A DNA stretch of 64,000 nucleotides from JALNZU01 sp964463695 (GTDB lineage Bacteria; Bacteroidota; Bacteroidia; Bacteroidales; F082): NCBI GenBank assembly GCA_964463695.1, contig CAYXCZ010000012.1:44512-108511 (forward strand), read 5' to 3'. Every line of letters begins with the position of its first letter. The first letter of the stretch is position 1. Below are positions 25,702 to 34,395 of the stretch, one piece after another. Under the pieces are notes generated by a model. It was not told the origin of the DNA. It was given only the letters and a program-made list of their open reading frames with translations, and did not search any database. A program made the translations under genes and the position numbers.

Positions 25702-26391
25702 ATGGACCAGTCAGCTCATCACGATCTTTTTAAAACCCTAGTTGACAAATCGTCGCTCAAACTTGATATCTATGACAACACCCTTCAAACGTTGCGTTTG
25801 TTTAAGCAGGTGCTTGAAAAATTGGATGAGGAGTACAAACTCGCTTTAAAGGATTTGAATTCTTCCAGAAATATCAGGTTTGAAAATAACTACAGAAGCG
25901 ACTTTGAAATTGAGATGAAGTTTGGTGGAGATGTTCTCCTTTTCCTTATGCATACCAATATTTTCGACTTCTCGCGTGATCACGAGGTGATGCGAACATC
26001 GTATATCCGTGAAGATAAAAGCAGGTCGTACAGTGGTGTAATTCATATATATAACTTTCTCGCTGACTCCTTTCGCTACAACCGCGTAAATGACATGGGC
26101 TACCTCATAGGAAGGGTGTTTATTAATAAGGACAATCACTATTTTATTGAAGGAAAAAGAGAGTTAGGTTTTATTTATAACGATTTTGGCAAAAACATCA
26201 TGAACGAAGAGAGTGCCGGAAAAATCATTGAAGCGGCCATTCGCTATACCATAAACTTTGATCTTTTAACGCCACCTTATGACAGTGTGAAGATTGTCTC
26301 GGTGAGCGATATGCTTGATACTCTGGATCAAATTAGTGTAAAAACGGGAAAACGCATGGGTTTCCAATTTAAACAAGATACTTATAGTTAG
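25702..26391 (+). CDS. Conserved protein of unknown function
   Basis: 229 residues, soluble, with no signal peptide or membrane helix. The N-terminal 60 residues are helical (TLQTLRLFKQVLEKLDEEYK). The rest is mixed, with many aromatic residues and conserved-looking runs such as LFLMHTNIFDFSRDHEVM and YSGVIHIYNFLADSFRYNR. It starts eight bases after porT ends, so it is probably co-transcribed with porT. I do not recognise the family. The position suggests, but does not prove, a link with the envelope or T9SS. A tRNA gene with its own promoter follows. Confidence 0.75.
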   Translation: MDQSAHHDLFKTLVDKSSLKLDIYDNTLQTLRLFKQVLEKLDEEYKLALKDLNSSRNIRFENNYRSDFEIEMKFGGDVLLFLMHTNIFDFSRDHEVMRTSYIREDKSRSYSGVIHIYNFLADSFRYNRVNDMGYLIGRVFINKDNHYFIEGKRELGFIYNDFGKNIMNEESAGKIIEAAIRYTINFDLLTPPYDSVKIVSVSDMLDTLDQISVKTGKRMGFQFKQDTYS

Positions 26392-26440
26392 TTATTTGAA
26401 ACTTTTTTCAAAAATAGTAGTGCGGAAATAAAAAAAATAT

Positions 26441-26448
26441 TACTTTTG
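26441..26448 (+). promoter_or_regulatory. Bacteroidota -7 promoter element for tRNA-Glu
   Basis: TACTTTTG matches TAnnTTTG and ends 22 bases before the tRNA. Confidence 0.55.
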
Positions 26449-26470
26449 CACCCACAAAATGAAACAAAAG

Positions 26471-26545
26471 GCTCCCATCGTCTAGTCAGGCCCAGGACGC
26501 CAGGTTTTCATCCTGGTAACAGGGGTTCGAATCCCCTTGGGAGTA
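26471..26545 (+). tRNA. tRNA-Glu (anticodon UUC)
   Basis: The cloverleaf folds by eye. Acceptor GCTCCCA pairs with TGGGAGT. The anticodon stem CCAGG/CCTGG has loop TTTTCAT, giving anticodon TTC. The T arm is AGGGG-TTCGAAT-CCCCT. The discriminator base is A, and the CCA end is not encoded. The D arm contains AGTCAGGCCC. A terminator follows at once. Confidence 0.95.
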
Positions 26546-26546
26546 C

Positions 26547-26577
26547 AAAGCATCCATAACATGGATGCTTTTTTTTA
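26547..26577 (+). terminator. Terminator after tRNA-Glu
   Basis: AAAGCATCCAT (26547-26557) pairs perfectly with ATGGATGCTTT (26561-26571) around a three-base loop, with a T run to about 26576. Confidence 0.85.
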
Positions 26578-26667
26578 TTTTATTCATTTTGCTTTCCAAA
26601 ATTTATTTTATTCAATAGGTTCCTTTTGAAAAATAAGGGTTGATTATGTTATCTATTTCTGTATTTT

Positions 26668-26675
26668 TACCTTTG
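26668..26675 (+). promoter_or_regulatory. Bacteroidota -7 promoter element for comEC
   Basis: TACCTTTG fits TAnnTTTG and ends 22 bases before the comEC start. Confidence 0.6.
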
Positions 26676-26697
26676 AATAACCGATTGAACTTTTCCG

Positions 26698-28806
26698 ATG
26701 CATTTGCACAAATATCCATTTGTACGTCTGTTCATTCCCTTTGCAATTGGAATCTGGTTTGCCTCAAAATACCAGGTTTCATTACCTAATCAACTTTTAT
26801 TATGGATGTTGCCCACAATTTTCGCATCACTTTTTTTCATTTATTTTTTTCTGAAATCATACAGGTTAAGATGGGTATTTGGAGGTTTGCTGAGCCTTTT
26901 ATTATTGGTAGCAGGCATGCAAAATACCTATCTGCGAAATCCTTCCCGTGATAAAAATCATCTGCTGAATGATACTACTTCTTACCTCACTTATTTTGCA
27001 CGGGTTACTGAGCCTCCGCTGGAAAGAGAGAAGTCAACACGTTTGCAACTCGAGATAGTTGCTGTAAGTGATGGTATAAGGCTAATGCAGCGATCAGGGC
27101 ACATGATTGGTTATCTGAGTCAACAGGACAGCATGAATTTGCCTGTTTATGGGCAGCTCATCAAATTTTCCAAGCAACCGGTTGTCATACCTCCATCTCT
27201 TAATCCTGATCAATTTGATTATCAAACATATCTTAATCGAAACAACATTTTTCATCAGGTATTTTTAAAGCCGGAAGAATGGATTAAAGATGGAATGGGA
27301 TATGTAAACCCATTATTCAACTTCTCTTATAAATTAAGGGATTATTTACTGAATGCCTTGAAATCTAATCATTTGGAAGGAGAAACTTTTGGTGTTGCTG
27401 CAGCTATTTTGCTTGGATATGATGATCATCTGCCTGCTTACCTTCGGCAGGGTTATACAGCAGCAGGAGCGATGCATGTGCTTACTGTTTCAGGGCTGCA
27501 TGTTGGAATTGTTTTTCTTTTCTTTCAATTTCTATTAGGGTTTTTACGAAAGGGAAAGATTGGCACCGGCTTGAAAACAATTCTTTTAATTCTGTTAATT
27601 TGGTTTTACGCTTTATTGACAGGTCTTTCCCCATCTGTGTTGCGGGCAGCAATAATGTTGACATTTATTTTACTGGCCAAGACCTTCAACAGAAAAGGCT
27701 ATGTAATAAACTCAATGGCAGCTTCAGCTTTTATATTGTTGGTAATGAACCCATCAACACTTTTTCATATTGGATTTCAGTTATCTTACATAGCAGTTTT
27801 GGGAATCGTTTTGTATCAAAAGCCAATCTATGGTTTGTTGTTTGTCAAAAACAAGCTTCTTAATTATGTATGGGAGATTACCTCTGTGGCTATAGCTGCT
27901 CAATTGGCTACTACACCATTGGTGTTGCATTACTTTAATCAGTTTCCAACCTATTTTCTGCTTGGCAATCTAATCCTTGTCCCGCTGTCATTTGTTGTTA
28001 TTGTTTCCGGTATGGCGTTATTAGTTACTTCATTCATTCCTTTTGTTGCCAACTATCTGGGATGGATAACTTCTGGGCTCATCTACCTTATGAATTATGT
28101 CATTTTATGGATAGAGCGACTGCCAGCTGCAGTATTGCACAACATTTACATTTCAGCATTTGAAACCAGTTTCTTTTTTGTTTTATTGTTGATTATTCTG
28201 CTGGTATTTAATGAACGCATTCACAATTTCATTCTTCCGGGAATGGTTATCATTTTAATTTTATTCTCCTCCTTTGTCTATAGGTCGGTAAACCATGAGC
28301 AACAGGCAGCATTGGTGATTTACGGCATTAACAAACAGACAGCTATTGATTTGATTTATGGAAAAGAACATGTGCTTATCGGGGATTCAGCAATGTCAGT
28401 TGATACCTTTAATATTGGGTTCAATTTGCAGAAACATTGGGTAAAACGAGGACTAACTGGGAAGCCTGAGTGGATTGAAAATCAGGAGTCGTATAGAAAT
28501 TATTATGTTCATAAATCCGGTCCTGTTATCCGCTTTCTTGACAAAACCATTGTTATTTGGAGTAAGGAAGTTCATCAAAATTATGATTGTCAGGATGGGA
28601 AGCTTAAAGCAGATATTTTACTGGTCACAGGAAATACCAAAGAATTACTTCAAAAACTGAAGCCCTGTTTACAACCATCATTGATTGTTCTTGATCTCTC
28701 TGTCCCTCTTTTCCAGGTGCCTAAATGGAAAGAACGTGCAAGAGAAATGGAAATTCAACTTCATGATATTAGGGAGAAGGGAGCTTATGTTTGGTCAAAT
28801 CAATAA
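26698..28806 (+). CDS. comEC: ComEC/Rec2-family DNA uptake channel protein
   Basis: 702 residues. N-terminal helices come first (FVRLFIPFAIGIWFA and two more), then a soluble OB-like segment (residues about 100-200). The competence domain follows with the signature AMHVLTVSGLHVGIVF and about eight more membrane helices (for example FILLVMNPSTLFHIGFQLSY). The C-terminal 150 residues form a small soluble domain lacking the metallo-beta-lactamase motifs HxHxDH, so this is the short type common in Bacteroidota. ComEC carries single-stranded DNA across the inner membrane during transformation. It has its own promoter and a bidirectional terminator after it. Confidence 0.92.
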   Translation: MHLHKYPFVRLFIPFAIGIWFASKYQVSLPNQLLLWMLPTIFASLFFIYFFLKSYRLRWVFGGLLSLLLLVAGMQNTYLRNPSRDKNHLLNDTTSYLTYFARVTEPPLEREKSTRLQLEIVAVSDGIRLMQRSGHMIGYLSQQDSMNLPVYGQLIKFSKQPVVIPPSLNPDQFDYQTYLNRNNIFHQVFLKPEEWIKDGMGYVNPLFNFSYKLRDYLLNALKSNHLEGETFGVAAAILLGYDDHLPAYLRQGYTAAGAMHVLTVSGLHVGIVFLFFQFLLGFLRKGKIGTGLKTILLILLIWFYALLTGLSPSVLRAAIMLTFILLAKTFNRKGYVINSMAASAFILLVMNPSTLFHIGFQLSYIAVLGIVLYQKPIYGLLFVKNKLLNYVWEITSVAIAAQLATTPLVLHYFNQFPTYFLLGNLILVPLSFVVIVSGMALLVTSFIPFVANYLGWITSGLIYLMNYVILWIERLPAAVLHNIYISAFETSFFFVLLLIILLVFNERIHNFILPGMVIILILFSSFVYRSVNHEQQAALVIYGINKQTAIDLIYGKEHVLIGDSAMSVDTFNIGFNLQKHWVKRGLTGKPEWIENQESYRNYYVHKSGPVIRFLDKTIVIWSKEVHQNYDCQDGKLKADILLVTGNTKELLQKLKPCLQPSLIVLDLSVPLFQVPKWKERAREMEIQLHDIREKGAYVWSNQ

Positions 28807-28819
28807 GATCATAACATAA

Positions 28820-28845
28820 AAAAAGCTGCCAGGAGGCAGCTTTTT
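28820..28845. terminator. Bidirectional terminator between comEC and the T9SS cargo gene
   Basis: AAAAAGCTGCC (28820-28830) pairs with GGCAGCTTTTT (28835-28845) around loop AGGA. T runs occur on both strands, serving two convergent genes. Confidence 0.85.
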
Positions 28846-28880
28846 AGAAATGAACTCATTGTGCGTTTGGTTCAAAAATA

Positions 28881-31148
28881 TTATTCAACTATAAGTTTTC
28901 GTGTCACACTTTCTTTTCCGTCATTCAAACGAATGAGATAGATGCCTTTGCCCAGGTCACGTAAATCAAACCACTCAGAATAGCCTGAGTTGACGTTTGA
29001 TAGTGTTGTGGCAAACACTTTTTTGCCGATCAGGGTATAAACTTCAACATTCATTTGAAGAGTGGCTTTGGCAATGGTAATAGCAACTAACCCATTTCCC
29101 GGATTTGGATGAACAGAGAAACTTTGAGTGTTTTGAGAGTTAATACTAGTTTCAGCTGTTGTAACATAAGTTCTTGAATTACTCCAACTTGTTGAATCAA
29201 GACCTTGAATTCCTTTTACTCTCCAGAAATAAGACTGATTAGGTATAAGTAGTGCAGTTGTTTGATAGAAGTTAGAACTTGCTAAATACTCAACAGCATC
29301 AGAAAAAGTGCCAGAGGTAGCTACTTGTAGTAAATACTTCTCCGTGCCACGGATATGCTGCCATTCATATTTTGGAAGACGGGCGACATCTGTTGCATTA
29401 TCTGCGGGTGATGTCAAAGTTACCGTGTTACTTGTGGTAAATTTAAACACTTCAGACCATGCAGAAACTCCGCCGGCATGACGTGTGTTGACGCGCCAGT
29501 AATAATCCTGACCATAAGATAGACCTGAAAAACGATAGGTATTAGCACCTGTCTCAAAGGTAAAAGGATCATTAAAATCCTGGTTTGTAGAGAGTTGAAT
29601 AGTATACCTTACAACACCTGTAAGTGCATCCCATTGAGCCAGTGTATCCAATGCAATGTTGGTAGCGTTGTTAGCAGGTTTGCTTAAAGAAGGGCTGGCA
29701 ACAACTGTGAAAGATCGTGCTGATGACCAGTTTGATGTATCGGAAGCATGACGTGCGCGCATTCTGAAGTAGTGATTACGCCCAAACAAAAGATTAGCAA
29801 ATTGAAACTCAGTCGCAGGGGCAGCGAGTGAAAAGTTTTTCAGATATGCACTATTAAATCCTTCACCCTGAAAAGCAACAACAACACCCGTGTTTCCAAC
29901 GAAATAACCAGATGATTCGCTTGAAAAGTTAATTCCAAACAAATTCTGCGTTGTACCGCTGGCAATTGATCCCCAAATGCTTCCATTAAAAAAGACAAGA
30001 GTTCCCTGTCCTCCAACGGCATAACCTGTGGTTTCATTGATAAAACAAATGTCATTTAGGTCGCGGGTGCTACCGCTTGCTTGCTCAGTCCAGGTGGCTC
30101 CGTCATAATAGTAAACCCTGCCTGCTTTTGCAGAGGTGTAAATTTTATCTGGTGCAAGAGCCCAGATGCCAAGCATATCTCTGTTAAAGATGATGCTGGT
30201 ACTCCAGCTACTTCCATTGAAGAATGAAAGATTTCCTGATTTACCTGTTACCCAGATGTGATTTTCGTCTAAACCATGAATTGCATAAATATCAACGGTA
30301 ATACCGGTAGATATTGAACTCCAATCAGTTCCGTTAAATTTTAAGGCAGCTCCGGCATTCCCGATAACATATCCATTTGAGGGGCTTGTAAAAAAGACGC
30401 CATTCAATTGTGCAGTTGAACCTGAGGTTTGTGCCGACCATTCGGTACCATTATAATACAAAATAGTTCCGGCAGCTCCAACAGCCCATCCATTTGAGTT
30501 ATCTACAAAAAACACATCCAGTAAATTGGAAGTAACCCCTGAGGTTACACTTTCCCAGCCACTACTTGTGCGCTTTAAAATTGTACCACCATTACCAACA
30601 GCCCATGCGATGGTTTCATCAACTTCAAAAACATCGTTCAGTTGGGAAGTTGATCCTGAAGCTTCAGCTGCCCATGAATAAGCAGTGTCAATTTGAAGAT
30701 CATAATAAGTTACTCCGGTCATTGCTGTCCATTTTACCAATGGATCAGGGTTCTGAGTGGATTGATTTGCAGGCGATGTGATTGAAGGAGAAGGAATAAC
30801 TCTAAAGCTGAATGGGGCTGACCAGTCAGATGTAAGTGTACCATCTGTAGCTTTTACCCTCCAGAAATAGATTTCATCAAACCTTAGTTCATTCATTTTA
30901 ACAGCCGTTAAAATGGTAGGCTCAAAGGTGGTAGCGTCAGAAAAATCTACATTCTGAGCCAATTGCAACGTGTACAAAATTGTTTGACCTTGACCGGTTA
31001 CGGCATCCCAGTCGAGAGTAGCATCTGGGGCTTGACTGGAAGCATTATCAACCGGAGCACGTAGTGCAGGTGTATATATCTTTGTCTGCGCTGTCGCAAA
31101 TAAGCTGACCAGTAGAATGGATGCCAATGTCAGGTAAATATTTTTCAT
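28881..31148 (-). CDS. T9SS cargo protein: fibronectin-III-like domains, a seven-bladed propeller and a type A sorting domain
   Basis: 755 residues. The signal peptide ends near TAQ20. Fn3-like units with WRV(K/N) strands (YFWRVKATDG, YYWRVNTRHAGG, YFWRVKGIQG) occur along the chain. Residues 159-432 hold about seven repeats of 39 residues with G(W/Y)AVG..GT and NG..W motifs, read as a seven-bladed propeller of the Ycf48/BNR type. The repeats interrupt an Fn3 unit: its first half ends YYDLQIDTAYS and its second half resumes FNSAYLKNFSLAAP with FRMRARHASD. The last 80 residues are a type A T9SS sorting domain (VHPNPGNGLVAI, VEVYTLIGKKV, LGKGIYLIRL). The gene lies 27 bases after a second cargo gene. 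The ligand is unknown. Confidence 0.88.
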   Translation of the reverse strand: MKNIYLTLASILLVSLFATAQTKIYTPALRAPVDNASSQAPDATLDWDAVTGQGQTILYTLQLAQNVDFSDATTFEPTILTAVKMNELRFDEIYFWRVKATDGTLTSDWSAPFSFRVIPSPSITSPANQSTQNPDPLVKWTAMTGVTYYDLQIDTAYSWAAEASGSTSQLNDVFEVDETIAWAVGNGGTILKRTSSGWESVTSGVTSNLLDVFFVDNSNGWAVGAAGTILYYNGTEWSAQTSGSTAQLNGVFFTSPSNGYVIGNAGAALKFNGTDWSSISTGITVDIYAIHGLDENHIWVTGKSGNLSFFNGSSWSTSIIFNRDMLGIWALAPDKIYTSAKAGRVYYYDGATWTEQASGSTRDLNDICFINETTGYAVGGQGTLVFFNGSIWGSIASGTTQNLFGINFSSESSGYFVGNTGVVVAFQGEGFNSAYLKNFSLAAPATEFQFANLLFGRNHYFRMRARHASDTSNWSSARSFTVVASPSLSKPANNATNIALDTLAQWDALTGVVRYTIQLSTNQDFNDPFTFETGANTYRFSGLSYGQDYYWRVNTRHAGGVSAWSEVFKFTTSNTVTLTSPADNATDVARLPKYEWQHIRGTEKYLLQVATSGTFSDAVEYLASSNFYQTTALLIPNQSYFWRVKGIQGLDSTSWSNSRTYVTTAETSINSQNTQSFSVHPNPGNGLVAITIAKATLQMNVEVYTLIGKKVFATTLSNVNSGYSEWFDLRDLGKGIYLIRLNDGKESVTRKLIVE

Positions 31149-31175
31149 TGTATGCTGGTTTTAATAAATTCTAAA

Positions 31176-34070
31176 TTAATAAACGAGGAATTTCACAGCT
31201 TTTGAAACTTCCGGTGTGCTGATTCTAATAACATATGTTCCTGCAGAAAGATCATTTAAGTTGATCTTTTGCTGATGTTTACCGCTATTAAGAACTCCTA
31301 AACTTTCTTTGGAAACAGTCCTGCCCTGGAAGTCAAATATTTCGATTTCAACATTGCCTTTTGAAGCAAGTTCAAATTCAACTATAGAAGATTCGTTTAC
31401 AGGATTGGGGTATACTGCTACTTTGAAGTTATTTGCGTTGTGTTCAAACGGTTCGTTAATACCTACAGGTTTGCGGTATTCGTTGCAGCGGAACAATCCT
31501 CTTCCAAAGGTCGCACTATAAATAATTCCAAGATTATTGGTTCCCGGGAATGTCTTAACGGTTACCTCAGGGCCATTTATAAGTTGCAGTGTGTCAGATG
31601 ATTTGTTAATCAATTGTTGTTTCAAATCAAAAACCGGAAGATTGGTCATGTTTTGATCTGCAGTCCAAACCGGCGAAGAAGCAAAAACATTACTTGTTTG
31701 ATAAACACCAAACTCGGTACCGATTATTGCAACACCTGTGTTACTCATTTCGAGAACACTTGAATAAACAGGCATTTTGGGAAGATTTCCTTGTTTGCTG
31801 GTAAAAGTTGGGTTGGCATCGAGAGCGTTTGTGGTTCCGAAAACATAATCGTTATTACCATAGTTTGCCAAGGTAACAATTACATTGTTAGCGTTTGCAG
31901 GATCAACAGAAACTGAAGTAATGGCTTGACTGATTGGCGTTGTTGTACCTGGTAGGAAAATTTCCATTGGTCTGGTTGCAATTACACAACCTGGACTGCT
32001 TACATGAGCTCTTTCATAGTTGTATGCAATACCTATGTTCGAAATTCTAAATAATTTACCATCACGGGTTCCAACGAAAGCATGATTGGCATCTTTCGAC
32101 AAGCCAATGGATTGAGGAATACCAGAAAATCCGACAGTTGTATTACTGATTTCATACCATTCTGGCAGCTTTCCAAAATCAAGGAATTCTCGGGTCATCC
32201 AGATTTTATTTGCAGCTGCTATGAAAAGCTTTGTTGTAACAATGTCTTTAACTCTTAGTGTATCACCAAAATTTAAATTGACATTAGAAGGAAGCTTGTA
32301 GTAGAAAGGTTGATCAAAGTTTTTGCTTTTAACTTTAATAACTTCACCACCTTGATATGCTCTTTTTGCTTTGAATGTTACTGAATCACCACTCAGTTGG
32401 TCATCAAAACTTTCCCATAATGCTATTGGGGTAAGAAAAGCTTGAGGGTTAACGCTTGTTACAGGTTTAAACTGGTTCGAGAAAGTGAATGCCATATCCT
32501 CAGAGCGTTGCATCTCGCCGAGATAAGAAGTAACAACAATTGCATCAGGATTGATAGTTGAAATCACTGACTGGCCGCCGGGGCTGTTTTGAGCATATAA
32601 TGTTTCACCTTGACGGGTCGTATTTCCATCGCCTGATATATAAATAACACCTTGGTCCTGAGATCCGCCCATCAGTCTGTTTTCGATGCCTGATGGTCCA
32701 ACAGCGTAGAATTGACTTGTAATGTAATTTCTGTTATTAATTGAAAAGATAAAATCATCACCATTAACAGTACCTTCCTGAACTCCACCATCAGTGGCAA
32801 CAAAGAATTTTGTGGAAGATCCAGGTTTAAAAATAACCCGCTCCTGTCCAAAATGAAGGTAATTTTCCAGAAAACCTGCTCCACCGGCGATAGATTCAAG
32901 ATCCCAGGCAAACAAGCCGCCTTCAACAACTTTTTTGCCTTGCCAAAGGTTTATTCCTCCTACAAAGATACGATCAGGATTATCAGGGAAAACAGTGATG
33001 TGATTGTTGTAGTTGCCTCTACCCTGGTACAAATTAACTGTGTTAGTGGCTGGTAAAATAACACTCCAGCTATCTCCTTTATCGCCTGATCTGTATATTC
33101 CAAGGTGAACTCCATTAGAAGCGACGAGTGAAGCATAAACAACACTTGGGTTTGAAGGTGCAAAAGCCAGTTCGGCACGTGTAACACCCTCAAAAGGAAG
33201 CATATTTTCTTCTGCTGTTGATTTTAGAACAAATGATTCAGGTCCGTTGGATGAAATGTAAACTTTATTGTCAACAGCGATAGCTAAAGTTCCATCGGAA
33301 GCAACCTGCACATCTGATGCGTTTTGTGACAGCACATTACCTTCACTGTCTTTTGCAGTTTGCCATGTATTTCCGCCGTCTAAAGAGTAATTTAAACCTG
33401 CATTAGTTGCAGCAAAAAGGTGTCCTTGAGCGTTGATAGCCAGCTCGTTTACGAATGCCCATGCAGCTGTATTGTTGTTTGCTTGAGGAACAGTTGCGGC
33501 TAATTGAGTAAAGGATTGTCCATCGGTTGATTTCCAGATTCCGTTACCAATAAAGCCGGTTGAATAGCCCATGTCGTTAAGTACACTCAATAACTGAGAA
33601 TTGAAACCATCACCGGTTCCAACATAAATATCACCTGCAGCATTCTGAACCATGGCGCTAACCACAAGGTTGTTATTTCCAACAACTTGCCATGTAATAC
33701 CTCCATTTGTTGACTTCCAAATTCCGCCACCAGTAGCACCGGCATACAATGTCATACCACTTGCGTCTTTGGAGTCATAAATAAGCCCTTTGGTCTTTCC
33801 TCCATAGTTATCAGGGCCAAGGGAAGTCCAGTTGAGAGCATTGGGATTGCGCGTTGCTAACAAAGCCTGTGACTCAAAACTAGCTTGAATCACATCAATC
33901 GGATTGATTTTTCCTGTCGTTTGATGACTACGAAGCGCATGAAGATAAGCTTCTGCAGCTGCTTTTTGCTGTGCTGCCGAACCGGAATGCTCGTTATTGC
34001 TACTCGCCTGAGCGACATGCAAAATGTTGATTATTAAAAGAATACTAACGAGTAAAAATCCTTTTTTCAT
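31176..34070 (-). CDS. Large T9SS cargo protein with sortilin/Asp-box (BNR) propeller
   Basis: About 964 residues from ATG 34070, which begins a signal peptide (MKKGFLLVSILLIINILHVAQA). An upstream ATG at 34124 would add a non-signal leader and is rejected. The body contains Asp-box turns IWKSTNGGITW, IWKSTDGQSF, YSLDGGNTW and RSGDKGDSW separated by short beta strands (LYAGATGGG, IYVGTGDG, LFAATNAG), as in VPS10/sialidase-type propellers. The C-terminal 80 residues form a type A sorting domain (VAVYPNPVNESSIVEF, IEIFDFQGRTV, LSAGTYVIRI). Such proteins are exported and surface-attached; no catalytic residues were recognised. It is the first gene of a two-gene unit with the propeller/Fn3 protein. 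Confidence 0.88.
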   Translation of the reverse strand: MKKGFLLVSILLIINILHVAQASSNNEHSGSAAQQKAAAEAYLHALRSHQTTGKINPIDVIQASFESQALLATRNPNALNWTSLGPDNYGGKTKGLIYDSKDASGMTLYAGATGGGIWKSTNGGITWQVVGNNNLVVSAMVQNAAGDIYVGTGDGFNSQLLSVLNDMGYSTGFIGNGIWKSTDGQSFTQLAATVPQANNNTAAWAFVNELAINAQGHLFAATNAGLNYSLDGGNTWQTAKDSEGNVLSQNASDVQVASDGTLAIAVDNKVYISSNGPESFVLKSTAEENMLPFEGVTRAELAFAPSNPSVVYASLVASNGVHLGIYRSGDKGDSWSVILPATNTVNLYQGRGNYNNHITVFPDNPDRIFVGGINLWQGKKVVEGGLFAWDLESIAGGAGFLENYLHFGQERVIFKPGSSTKFFVATDGGVQEGTVNGDDFIFSINNRNYITSQFYAVGPSGIENRLMGGSQDQGVIYISGDGNTTRQGETLYAQNSPGGQSVISTINPDAIVVTSYLGEMQRSEDMAFTFSNQFKPVTSVNPQAFLTPIALWESFDDQLSGDSVTFKAKRAYQGGEVIKVKSKNFDQPFYYKLPSNVNLNFGDTLRVKDIVTTKLFIAAANKIWMTREFLDFGKLPEWYEISNTTVGFSGIPQSIGLSKDANHAFVGTRDGKLFRISNIGIAYNYERAHVSSPGCVIATRPMEIFLPGTTTPISQAITSVSVDPANANNVIVTLANYGNNDYVFGTTNALDANPTFTSKQGNLPKMPVYSSVLEMSNTGVAIIGTEFGVYQTSNVFASSPVWTADQNMTNLPVFDLKQQLINKSSDTLQLINGPEVTVKTFPGTNNLGIIYSATFGRGLFRCNEYRKPVGINEPFEHNANNFKVAVYPNPVNESSIVEFELASKGNVEIEIFDFQGRTVSKESLGVLNSGKHQQKINLNDLSAGTYVIRISTPEVSKAVKFLVY

Positions 34071-34395
34071 ATCATGTAATTTAGATGGTATATGGATCTG
34101 TTCAAATCTGAAATAGTGGCACAAGTTACGCTAATTATTTTGACCTGCAATAGCCAATTGCAGTTTTTATTTAACAATCATTAACAACTTAAAACCGTTA
34201 TCCGGCCTGCAAATGTAATATAAGATTCCGGTTCAGTGAACTAAAAGATTGGATTTTGAGAGATTCACCTGTGAACTTGCTATTGCGACACGAGAATCTC
34301 ACTCGCTTATAGAGAAATTCTTATTAAAAAGGTAAAGAAGAGTGGATTTATTTTAAATATGAAAACGCCTTTTTATAGAAACTGTTTAAAGTGAA
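34071..34395. other. Spacer between the Bat operon end and the T9SS cargo promoter
   Basis: About 325 bases with no gene. It holds a minus-strand -7 box at 34210-34217. No clear terminator for the Bat operon was seen. Confidence 0.6.
34210..34217 (-). promoter_or_regulatory. Possible -7 promoter element for the T9SS cargo pair
   Basis: On the minus strand it reads TACATTTG, matching TAnnTTTG, about 140 bases before the ATG at 34070. The long leader makes this tentative. Confidence 0.45.
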
